DNA from: Aquimarina sp.
Lineage (GTDB): Bacteria; Bacteroidota; Bacteroidia; Flavobacteriales; Flavobacteriaceae
NCBI GenBank assembly: GCA_002697475.1
Contig: NZVW01000030.1
Coordinates: 1 to 8,771, forward strand
DNA length: 8,771 nucleotides
Reading direction: 5' to 3'
Shown: one piece after another, positions 1-7,500 of the stretch
Numbering within the stretch: the stretch's first letter is position 1
Layout of the letters: every line of letters begins with the position of its first letter
Made by a program: the position numbers and the translations under genes
Notes under the pieces: generated by a model
The model's input: only the letters and a program-made list of their open reading frames with translations
Database searches by the model: none
What the model was told of the DNA's origin: nothing

Positions 1-218
1 GTTTTTTGATAAGACTTATCCTCAGTTAATGTCATATTAAAGATAACATTACCAGAATAATTTTTTAAATATAACTTCTGCCCTTTAAGAGCGTTCTGTA
101 ACGATACATGAATAGTAGATGCATTTCCTACTTTAACAGATAAAATATCTGATGCCTTCGCGTTTATGCTAACCAATACAACTAATATTAGTAAGCAAGT
201 GTTTATCATTCTTCTCAT
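1..218 (-). CDS. Small exported protein, N-terminal part (cut by window edge)
   Basis: This open frame was read directly from the minus strand: it starts with ATG at 218-216 and stays open for 72 codons to the left edge. The protein begins MRRMINTCLL, followed by a hydrophobic stretch (about residues 7-18) and small residues ending ...INAKAS, which is a classical Sec signal peptide with likely cleavage near residues 20-23. The visible mature part (about residues 24-72) alternates hydrophobic and polar residues in short strands, as in a small beta-sandwich domain; such small exported proteins are common in Flavobacteriia, but I cannot assign this one to a named family. A second possible start is Met4. 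The favoured start sits 9 nt after the ATTAACCACTAAAA leader motif and about 36 nt after a consensus -7 element, which supports it. It is divergent from the AraC-type gene. Function unknown. Confidence 0.72.
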   Translation of the reverse strand, partial: MRRMINTCLLILVVLVSINAKASDILSVKVGNASTIHVSLQNALKGQKLYLKNYSGNVIFNMTLTEDKSYQK

Positions 219-227
219 AATTCGTGG

Positions 228-241
228 TTTTAGTGGTTAAT
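228..241 (-). repeat. 14-nt leader motif ATTAACCACTAAAA, copy 1 (minus strand)
   Basis: On the minus strand this reads ATTAACCACTAAAA and ends 9 nt before the ATG of the exported-protein gene. An identical copy on the plus strand precedes the AraC-type gene at 465-478. By position it lies in the short 5' leader predicted from the -7 element at 254-261. It is A-rich and has no Shine-Dalgarno core. Bacteroidota ribosomes are known to make little use of Shine-Dalgarno pairing and to favour A-rich leaders, so a translation-enhancer role is one reading and a regulator site is another. Confidence 0.6.
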
Positions 242-253
242 GAATTACAGATA

Positions 254-287
254 CAAATTTAAAAGGTGTTTGGTTTGATAAATACAA
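254..287 (-). promoter_or_regulatory. Candidate promoter for the exported-protein gene
   Basis: On the minus strand, 261-254 reads TAAATTTG, a perfect match to the Bacteroidota -7 consensus TAnnTTTG. A TTG at 287-285 could be the -33 element, with a 23-nt spacer that is at the long end of what is accepted. The start codon follows 35 nt after the -7 box, leaving a short leader that contains the 14-nt motif. This is a consensus match only; no transcript evidence is available. Confidence 0.5.
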
Positions 288-296
288 TTATATTTG
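270..296 (+). promoter_or_regulatory. Candidate plus-strand promoter upstream of the AraC-type gene
   Basis: Positions 289-296 read TATATTTG, a perfect match to TAnnTTTG. A TTG at 270-272 could serve as the -33 element, but the 16-nt spacer is shorter than usual. If real, the leader of the AraC-type gene would be about 185 nt, which is long, so a nearer and poorer promoter remains possible. It overlaps the minus-strand candidate promoter, so polymerase could not occupy both at once. Confidence 0.35.
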
Positions 297-464
297 CATA
301 AATATGTTCTATTTTAACCTTTAAAAAACATTAAAGCATAACAATAAGTTAATTTAACACATTATTAAAATAAGAAATCTATTTTTTTAACAGTAAAGTT
401 TAATAGTAAAGAAAACTAAAGCCTCTAAATTATGATATTCCTATAAACCGCTCAAAAACCCTTT

Positions 465-478
465 ATTAACCACTAAAA
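465..478 (+). repeat. 14-nt leader motif ATTAACCACTAAAA, copy 2 (plus strand)
   Basis: This is identical to the minus-strand copy at 228-241 and ends 7 nt before the ATG of the AraC-type gene. The two copies form a widely spaced inverted pair, each placed just before the start codon of one of the two divergent genes. Confidence 0.6.
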
Positions 479-485
479 ATTCAAT

Positions 486-1367
486 ATGCCGCAAAAGAAT
501 AGTTTAAAACCGTCATTAGAAAAGATTGTTCCTGAATTTGGCAGTTCTTTCTATTATGAAATATTTTCAGAAGAAAATAAGAATAAAGACCCAATTTGGC
601 ATTATCATCCAGAAATTGAAATTGTGTATGTCAACGGAGGCACCGGAAAACAACAGATAGGTAGCCATATGTCGTATTATAGAAACGGGGCATTGATGCT
701 AATCGGTTCCAATCTGCCCCATTGTGGTTTTACAGATAGCTTTACAGGTAATACCTGTGAAACTGTAATCCAGATGATGCCGGATTTTCTTGGTGAAACT
801 TTTTTTAACATTCCGGAAATGGGAGCCATAGGCAAACTACTTCATCAGGCAAAAAAAGGTATTGTGTTCCATGGTGATACTAAACGTAGAATTGGTGCTC
901 AGATAGAATCTTTAGAACATCTGGACTACTTTGAGAGGTTATTGGGACTACTGTCTGTATTGCGAGAAATGCTTAAAACTAAAGACTATACTATACTTAA
1001 TGCTGAAGGTTATATTATAGAAACTGAAATACAGGACAATAATCGTATAAATCTCATTTTTAATTTTGTACAGGAAGAATTCACCCGCCCTATTCCATTA
1101 GATGAAATTGCGGATAAGGTAAGTATGAGTGTTCCGGGGTTTTGTAGGTACTTCAAAAAGATTACAGGAAAAACATTTGTGCAGTTTGTCAACGAATATC
1201 GTCTGGTTCACGCTGCTAAATTACTGCACGAAAAACAAATCAGCATCACAGATATCTGTTTTGAAAGTGGGTTCACCAACTTTTCGCATTTTAATAAGCT
1301 TTTTAAAAAATTTACCGGAAGGACTCCAAGTGCATATCGAAATGAACTTAACTATACTGTATCCTGA
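486..1367 (+). CDS. AraC-family transcriptional regulator with N-terminal cupin domain
   Basis: This is a 293-residue cytoplasmic DNA-binding regulator. Residues about 20-100 form a cupin-type sensor domain: HYHPEIE at 39-45 (His39 and His41), a glycine turn at 51-54, and PH at 78-79 match the usual cupin_2 layout in these regulators. The middle part (about 110-180) is helical. Residues about 185-288 form the AraC/XylS DNA-binding domain with two helix-turn-helix units: the first around 204-227 (PLDEIADKVSMS...), the second around 253-278, including the family signature around DICFESGFTNFSHFNKLFKK and GRTPSAYR near 278-285. The length is normal for the class. The start has no Shine-Dalgarno sequence but follows an A-rich leader. 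Related Bacteroidota regulators often control sugar or nutrient uptake genes, but the ligand cannot be read from sequence. Its divergent partner is the exported-protein gene, an obvious candidate target by arrangement. Its stop codon lies 2 bp from that of the convergent YciO-type gene. Confidence 0.93.
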   Translation: MPQKNSLKPSLEKIVPEFGSSFYYEIFSEENKNKDPIWHYHPEIEIVYVNGGTGKQQIGSHMSYYRNGALMLIGSNLPHCGFTDSFTGNTCETVIQMMPDFLGETFFNIPEMGAIGKLLHQAKKGIVFHGDTKRRIGAQIESLEHLDYFERLLGLLSVLREMLKTKDYTILNAEGYIIETEIQDNNRINLIFNFVQEEFTRPIPLDEIADKVSMSVPGFCRYFKKITGKTFVQFVNEYRLVHAAKLLHEKQISITDICFESGFTNFSHFNKLFKKFTGRTPSAYRNELNYTVS

Positions 1368-1369
1368 TT

Positions 1370-1990
1370 TTAAAGAATTTCTACAGGACCTTTACCCTCT
1401 CTTATCAGCTCTGGCTCTGGGCCTGTAAGATCCACAACAGTAGAAGGAATGTTGTCCCCATATCCCCCGTCAATAACCATATCTACTAGATTATCCCATT
1501 TTTCGAGGATAAGTTCTGGATCTGTGGTATATTCAATAACTTCATCTTCATCATAAATTGAAGTAGAAACAATGGGATTGCCTAAACCTTCAACGATCGC
1601 CTGGCATATATTGTTATCAGGTACACGGATCCCTACTGTTTTTTTCTTCTTAAACACTGTGGGGAGCATATTACCTCCTGGTAAAATAAAGGTATACGGT
1701 CCTGGCAGTGCTCTCTTTAATATCTTAAAGGTAGCTGTATCTATTTGGCGAACATAATCAGAGAGATTACTTAGATCTTTACATATAAATGAAAAGTTAG
1801 CTTTTGCCAATTTTACACCTTTTATCTGAGCAATTCTTTCCAGGGCTCTGTTATCAGTTATATCACATCCTAAACCATATACTGTATCCGTAGGATAAAT
1901 GATCAAGCCACCATCTCTTAGACATTCTACTACCTTTTTAATCTCCTTTGGATTAGGATTTTCATTATATATTCTGATAAATTCAGCCAT
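1370..1990 (-). CDS. yciO: YciO-family protein (Sua5/YciO/YrdC superfamily)
   Basis: This is a single-domain 206-residue protein of the YrdC-like fold. Visible motifs are PTDTVYGLGCD (33-43), PGPYTFILP (96-104), VGIRVPD (119-125), VSTS (141-144), PSTVVDL (182-188) and REGKG (197-201). True TsaC/Sua5 enzymes make L-threonylcarbamoyladenylate from Thr, bicarbonate and ATP for the tRNA t6A modification, and carry a Lys-x-Arg plus Ser-x-Asn set of residues. Here the first motif reads KGV (57-59) and the S-A-N segment is replaced by STSIYDED. The NFSFICKDLS region (65-74), the IDGGYGDN region (173-180) and the C-terminus align by eye with E. coli YciO rather than TsaC, so I call it YciO-type. An automatic label of threonylcarbamoyl-AMP synthase would be uncertain. 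It lies 69 bp downstream of the helicase gene in the same direction and may be its operon partner. The only ATG near the conserved N-terminus is the one used; there is no Shine-Dalgarno sequence. Confidence 0.88.
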   Translation of the reverse strand: MAEFIRIYNENPNPKEIKKVVECLRDGGLIIYPTDTVYGLGCDITDNRALERIAQIKGVKLAKANFSFICKDLSNLSDYVRQIDTATFKILKRALPGPYTFILPGGNMLPTVFKKKKTVGIRVPDNNICQAIVEGLGNPIVSTSIYDEDEVIEYTTDPELILEKWDNLVDMVIDGGYGDNIPSTVVDLTGPEPELIREGKGPVEIL

Positions 1991-1991
1991 A

Positions 1992-2010
1992 TACTTAATC
2001 TTAATAAGTA
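1992..2010 (-). repeat. Short AT-rich inverted repeat directly before the yciO start
   Basis: TACTTA and TAAGTA (6-bp arms, 7-nt spacer) lie directly upstream of the YciO-type start codon. A hairpin here would be weak but could affect start-site access. A near -7 match, TATATTTA at 2016-2009 on the minus strand, overlaps it. In DNA this AT-rich the match may be chance. Confidence 0.25.
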
Positions 2011-2044
2011 AATATACATTTAATTATTTCAGTAGTATAAAATG

Positions 2045-2070
2045 AAGTGCTAAATTATATTAAAGCACTT
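2045..2070 (-). terminator. Inverted repeat at the end of uvrD, possible weak terminator or processing hairpin
   Basis: The arms AAGTGCT (2045-2051) and AGCACTT (2064-2070) are perfect 7-bp complements with a 12-nt loop that contains the helicase stop codon (2060-2062). On the transcribed minus strand the second arm is followed by CATTTTAT, a short interrupted U-tract. The stem is short and the loop large, so strong termination is doubtful; partial attenuation between the helicase and YciO genes, or 3'-end protection, fits equally well. Confidence 0.4.
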
Positions 2071-4393
2071 TTAACTTGGCAAAACGTAAAAGCAATTTTT
2101 TAATTCCGCCATTTTCAAAATGAATCTCTGCTTTTTTATCTTGTCCTACACCTTCAATCATAAGCACTTTACCTCTACCAAACCTCATATGTTCAACTGC
2201 AGTTCCCGGAACAAGGTCTGAGTCAAAAAGGTTGCTGGAGTTTTGGCTCTCAGCACCATTGCTTTTTGTCACAGGTCTAAGTTTTCTGAGCTTCTGAAGC
2301 TGTTCTTCATTGGGTTTATGGGCAACCGGTGGTGTTCCTGAAACCGGTTTCTTAAGACGCAGTTTACTTTTATCAACGTCTCCAAAAATATCAGAATCTA
2401 TTAAAGGCTTATATCTATAATCTTCAACGGGAGTTAAATATTCCAGAAATTTATCGTCTATCTCCTCGATAAAACGACTAGGCTCTGCATCAACTAATTT
2501 ACCCCATCGATAACGGGATTGTGTATACGTCAAATAGGCCTGCTTCTCAGCTCTTGTTAGTGCTACATAAAAAAGTCGACGTTCCTCCTCCAGTTCGCTA
2601 CGCGTATTCATACTCATACCGGATGGAAAAAGATCTTCTTCCATACCTACAATATAAACGTATGGAAATTCTAAACCTTTAGCTAGATGTATGGTCATCA
2701 GTGCTACTCTGTCATCATCTCCTTTATCCTGATCAAGATCTGTAGCTAGTGCTACATCTTCAAGAAATTCTGCCAGAGATCCTGTAGCATCTGCAATTTC
2801 TTTTTGTCCTTCCACAAAATCGCGAATACCATTAAGCAACTCTTCTATATTTTCGATACGCGCCACACCCTCTGGAGTAGCATCTTTTTTTAATTCTAAT
2901 AATAAACCTGTCTTTTTAGCTACCGTTTCTGCCAATACAAAAGCATCAGAGGTTTCATTAGTGATCTGAAAACTTTTGATCATGTTCATAAAATTTTCAA
3001 GACGTGTCTTCGTAGAAGAATTAATTTTAAGGTTAATTCTGTCCAGATTCTCAATAACTTCAAAAATAGATCGATCATAGTGATTCGCTGCAACGATTAG
3101 TCTATCAACTGTTGTTGCTCCTATTCCTCTGGCGGGATAATTTATAATCCTTTTTAAGGCTTCTTCATCCTTCGGGTTGATCACTAACCTAAGATAGGCG
3201 AGGACGTCTTTAATCTCTTTACGCTGATAGAATGATAAACCTCCATAAATCCGATATTTTATATCCCGTTTTCTTAAGGCGTCTTCTATCGCTCTGGATT
3301 GCGCATTTGTTCTATAAAGAACTGCAAAATCACCATTAGATAGTTGATGTTGCATTTGATTTTCAAAAATAGAACTTGCTACAAACCTACCCTCATCTCC
3401 GTCTGTCAAAAGTCTGTTGACAATGATCTTAGGACCATCATCATTAGCAGTCCATACAACTTTATCTAGTTTGGTTTTATTTTTATCAATAACAGAATTT
3501 GCTGCCTGTACTATATTTCGGGTAGATCTATAGTTTTGCTCCAGCCTGTATTGCTGTACATTATCATAATCTCTTTGAAAATTCAGAATATTATTAATAT
3601 TAGCGCCTCTAAAGGCATAGATACTCTGAGCATCATCTCCAACTACACATATATTCTGAAATCGATCAGAAAGAGCTCTAACAATAAGATACTGTGAGTG
3701 ATTAGTATCCTGATACTCATCTACCAATATGTATCTGAATCTGTCCTGATATTTAGCAAGAACTTCGGGAAAGCGGTTTAGCAATTCATTTGTTTTTAAA
3801 AGCAGGTCATCAAAATCCATAGCACCAGCCTTAAAACATCGATCTACGTAATGTTGATAGATTTCTCCTAACCTGGGTCGCTTAGCCATGGCATCTGATT
3901 CCATTAACTCCGGATTCTGAAAATAGGCCTTTACAGTAATCAGACTATTCTTATAAGATGATATTCTGGAGTATACCTGTTTGTATTTATAGATATCTTT
4001 ATCCAGTCCTAACTCCTTTATTATAGATGAAACCAGACGTTGAGAATCCTGAGTGTCATAGATGGTAAAATTAGAAGGATATCCCAGTTTATCAGCCTCA
4101 AAACGTAATATTTTAGCAAATATAGAGTGAAACGTTCCCATCCATAAATTTTTAGCTTCACTAGGGCCAACAATATCAGCAATACGTTTTTTCATCTCAC
4201 GTGCTGCTTTATTAGTAAATGTAAGTGCTAATATATTGAAGGCATCCACTCCCAGATGCATTAAGTAGGCTATTCTATACGTAAGTACCCTTGTTTTACC
4301 AGAACCTGCTCCGGCAATTACAATCATTGGTCCATCTTTCTGTAGTACTGGTGCTCTTTGCGCATCGTTCAATTCTGCGATATACTCTTCCAA
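2060..4393 (-). CDS. uvrD: UvrD/PcrA-type ATP-dependent 3'-5' DNA helicase
   Basis: This is a 777-residue superfamily 1A helicase, close to the usual length for UvrD/PcrA. All signature motifs are present: Q-motif LNDAQRAPV (8-16), Walker A AGAGSGKT (27-34), motif Ia TFTNKAA (58-64), motif II VDEYQDT (224-230), motif III GDDAQSIYAFRG (252-263), motif IV QNYRS (286-290), motif V MTIHLAKGLEF (566-576) and motif VI FYVALTRAE (608-616). The C-terminal end (about 727-777, with VPGTAVEHMRFGRGKV) matches the small Tudor-like domain that in PcrA/UvrD contacts RNA polymerase, joined by a charged, low-complexity linker (about 660-725). Known roles of the family are nucleotide-excision and mismatch repair, removal of RecA filaments and transcription-coupled repair. 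The start codon is TTG: it puts a Met-Glu-Glu-Tyr start just before the Q-motif, there is no upstream in-frame ATG before a stop, and the next ATG (Met23) would delete the Q-motif. The YciO-type gene follows downstream. Confidence 0.96.
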   Translation of the reverse strand: MEEYIAELNDAQRAPVLQKDGPMIVIAGAGSGKTRVLTYRIAYLMHLGVDAFNILALTFTNKAAREMKKRIADIVGPSEAKNLWMGTFHSIFAKILRFEADKLGYPSNFTIYDTQDSQRLVSSIIKELGLDKDIYKYKQVYSRISSYKNSLITVKAYFQNPELMESDAMAKRPRLGEIYQHYVDRCFKAGAMDFDDLLLKTNELLNRFPEVLAKYQDRFRYILVDEYQDTNHSQYLIVRALSDRFQNICVVGDDAQSIYAFRGANINNILNFQRDYDNVQQYRLEQNYRSTRNIVQAANSVIDKNKTKLDKVVWTANDDGPKIIVNRLLTDGDEGRFVASSIFENQMQHQLSNGDFAVLYRTNAQSRAIEDALRKRDIKYRIYGGLSFYQRKEIKDVLAYLRLVINPKDEEALKRIINYPARGIGATTVDRLIVAANHYDRSIFEVIENLDRINLKINSSTKTRLENFMNMIKSFQITNETSDAFVLAETVAKKTGLLLELKKDATPEGVARIENIEELLNGIRDFVEGQKEIADATGSLAEFLEDVALATDLDQDKGDDDRVALMTIHLAKGLEFPYVYIVGMEEDLFPSGMSMNTRSELEEERRLFYVALTRAEKQAYLTYTQSRYRWGKLVDAEPSRFIEEIDDKFLEYLTPVEDYRYKPLIDSDIFGDVDKSKLRLKKPVSGTPPVAHKPNEEQLQKLRKLRPVTKSNGAESQNSSNLFDSDLVPGTAVEHMRFGRGKVLMIEGVGQDKKAEIHFENGGIKKLLLRFAKLKVL

Positions 4394-4480
4394 ACCTGCA
4401 ATTTTTTTAAACGCGAAATTTAATTATAATCTCAGTTTTATTAAACTTTATCAAGGCTTACTTATAAACAAAAGATTAAC

Positions 4481-4488
4481 CAAACTTA
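4481..4488 (-). promoter_or_regulatory. Candidate -7 element for uvrD
   Basis: On the minus strand, 4488-4481 reads TAAGTTTG, a perfect TAnnTTTG match, 87 nt upstream of the TTG start. No TTG is found at the right distance for a -33 box, only T-rich sequence. It is the only perfect -7 match I found in this intergenic region on this strand. Confidence 0.4.
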
Positions 4489-4530
4489 GTTTAATTTAAA
4501 AATAATCTAAACTTTTAGTATATTGCAAGT

Positions 4531-4551
4531 TAGATAAGCCCCACTTATCTA
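4531..4551 (+). promoter_or_regulatory. Perfect inverted repeat (hairpin or operator) in the leader of the large secreted-protein gene
   Basis: TAGATAAG (4531-4538) and CTTATCTA (4544-4551) are perfect 8-bp complements around a CCCCA loop, ending 23 bp before the ATG at 4575. As RNA it would form a compact stem-loop near the 5' end of the message; as DNA it is a good-sized dyad for a dimeric regulator. An imperfect -7-like sequence (TATATTGC, 4519-4526) just upstream would put the transcript start at about the first base of the stem. It is not followed by a T-tract, so it is not an intrinsic terminator. Confidence 0.5.
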
Positions 4552-4574
4552 CAAATACATAACCCGTTTATTAT

Positions 4575-7500
4575 ATGAAGAACAATTACATCCTCTTTGT
4601 AATTTGCCTGTTGTTTTGTTGTACTATGTTTTCTCAAAGCAACTTTGAAAATCATTGGAACTTACTACTGCAAAATGACAGAAAAGAAGCCCTCGATGCC
4701 TTCTCTTCCACTGAAAACCATCAGAACGATATTGTTAGTTTGTTATCTAAAAAATTAATTCAGGTCGAAAATGGTATTTTTCAGGTAGAGGATAACTTTG
4801 TAGACCAACTCTCCTCTTATCCTGATTATGAGTACTATTTGTATGCTTTTTGGAATTCTCCCTTTCTATTCAACGATTATCTGGAGTCCGGATTTAACAA
4901 AACATATTCAAAAAGGGCTAAAGAACTGTTTGAAAAGCCTATAAAAAATACAACTGTACAAGAAGCCCTTAGATATCTTAATGGTATAGTAGCAAGAGGT
5001 GTTAATGACTGGGACTCCTACTATAATTTACAACAAAGCATTGCAGCTGTAAATACATGGCAATTTTGCGGGGTTTTTGAAAATCTTAATCAAAGTGGGT
5101 TAGACATAGTATATCCACCGGAAAATGAACCTGTGAGCCAAAATGGTTTTGACACCAATGGTAATGGTATTGTTAATTGGTATACACCCGAAAATACAGA
5201 CCTAGAAGCATATCAATTTTTTAGCAATCATTCTGAATATGGATATGGTGTCAATTATGCACAGACATTTATAGAATCCCCCGCATATCAAAGAGTTACT
5301 TTAAGATTGGGTAATAGTGGTAAATTTAAATTATGGCTAAACGATGTAGAAATTTACACCCATAACACTGATGTAACCACAGATATGGATGCCTACGCTA
5401 TCGAAGTAAACCTACCAAAGGGATACAACAGATTACTTATTAAAAATGCTGAAAGTAATAGTGAAAGCTATTTCATTTTACGAATTACAGATCCACAGGG
5501 AAAAACCATACAAAATCTCAAATATAGCTCTGACTATATAGCTTATAATAGAAGTACTATTAATGATTTAAAACCAAAGGAATTAGAACATAGTATAGAA
5601 AAGTTCTTTAAACAAAAAGTAGCAGAAAATCCTCAGGATTTTTTCCATACCTATAGTTTAATTTTAACCTACTTAAGAAACTCTAAGTATGAAGAAGCTA
5701 AAGAGTTATTACTACCTATTCAAAAGGTATATCCTAAAAGTTCATTAATCAGGCATCTGCTGATACTTTGTTATCAGCTTGAAGGAGATTATACCACATC
5801 ACAGGAGTTAAGAAAAAATATGGAACTTGATGATAAAGATTATTATCTGGCCATACTTTATGTTTTTCAGGATCAATCAAGACTTTCTCGTATGGATATC
5901 CAGGAACTTGAAGATTTTCTAAAAAGGCTGGCTGATGCTACTGATCAGTATATTTTAAAAGAATCTGCAAACATCCTGCTCTCACTAAGGAAATCAGATA
6001 GAGAAAATGCTAAGAAGGAACTTAAAAGTATCATTAAGAGAGCAAAAGAGGATGAGTGGGTAAAAATGCTAACCACTTATGCCACTTTATATGTTATTGT
6101 ACTTAATGATAAAGACAAAGAAAAAGAACTTCTTACCTATATCAACGACAATTACCTCAGTTATGCAAACCTATTAAAGCTCGTTCAGTATTACAATAAA
6201 TCAGGCGAAGAAAAGAAGGGTATAACCTTATTGAAAGATTTTCAAGAGCATCTACCCGGAGATAATTATGTACTTATAGATCTTATAAATCAACTTCAGC
6301 GGGATAACCAGTATAAGGAATCACTTAAATACATAGAGGATGCCTTGCAAAACTATCCTTATTCTTCCATGCTGTATCGACTTAAAGGTGAGGCACTTTT
6401 GCATTTAAATGATAAAGATGGAGCCTTATACAATTATAAAAAAGCTTTGGAGTTTAATAGTAATAACCGATCCCTTCGTCAAAAAATAAGTGACCTTACT
6501 AATCAAAAGGATGTTATCGAGTCATACACTACTAAAGATGTCTATGCATATATCCGTTTGAATCGAAATAAAGATATTCCTAACAACTATGGGTTTAATA
6601 TTCTACTTGATGAGGCGGTTACACTGTTATACCCTGAAAGTGGAGGAAAATCTAAATATACCTTTTTATATGAAATTACTGCAGACTCAGGAGTTGAAAA
6701 CTTTAAAGAATATGATCTTGGTCTCACAGCCGGATATAACATCTTAAAATCTGAAATTGTAAAACCTGACGGATCTCTGACACCTGCAGAAAAAAGCGGT
6801 TCTAATTTTGTTTTTAACAGCCTCAGCGTTGGGGATGTTATCTACATAAGTTATGAATCCTATTTTGGTGGTAGCGGACGATTCTATAAGGACTTTGTAG
6901 ATTATTATCAGTTTGACTCCTTTCACCCCTGTCTTAAAACAAGCTACACGTTAATAGCACCTGATAAAAAGAAAATCAATTATAAGGTGACTAACGGTGA
7001 GCTAAAATTTGAACAAAAAACTGAAAAAGATCAGAAAATATTTACCTGGTCCTTAGATAATTTAAATACATTAAGCCAACAGGAATATTTTATGCCTCAG
7101 GATGTGGATATTGCAAGATATTTACATATCAGTACTATAGAAAGCTGGAACGACATTGCATTTTGGTATTCTGATTTAGTACGGTCTCAGATCCGATTTA
7201 ATAGCCAGGTTGAAGAAGCCTATAATTCTATTTTTCCGAAAGGAATAAGTTCTTTAAGTAAAGATGAAATTGCTAAAAGGATATACTATTATATCATGGA
7301 CAATTTCAATTACAGTTATGTTAGTTTCAGGCAAAGTGGGTTTATTCCGCAAAAACCGTCTAAAACTATATCCAGTAAATTGGGGGATTGTAAGGATTTT
7401 TCTACCCTATTTGTTACACTCGCCCACAAGGCCGGGTTGGACGCCAATCTAGTACTCATCCTTACCTCAGATAACGGTCAGAAATCCCTTGTCTTACCTA

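Noticed and set aside
8..20. GATAAG-A-CTTATC dyad sharing half-sites with the leader dyad at 4531-4551
   Set aside because: It lies within the coding sequence of the partial exported protein, has a different spacer (1 nt versus 5 nt), and single GATAAG/CTTATC half-sites occur elsewhere in the window, so a shared operator is not supported.
1129..1428. 99-codon plus-strand open frame overlapping the AraC-type gene
   Set aside because: It is an out-of-frame shadow of the regulator's DNA-binding domain and the YciO-type 3' end; its translation has no recognisable domain, and both overlapped genes are well supported.
4575..4640. Lipoprotein signal in the large secreted protein (Cys15-Cys16)
   Set aside because: The residues before the cysteines (L-L-F) do not fit a lipobox, which needs a small residue at -1; the end of the hydrophobic core at MFSQ fits ordinary signal peptidase I cleavage.
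5151..5180. EF-hand or dockerin-like calcium site in the large secreted protein (DTNGNG at residues 193-198)
   Set aside because: The acidic residue expected at the twelfth loop position is missing, and the NGIVNW segment fits a common part of the beta-sandwich pattern instead.
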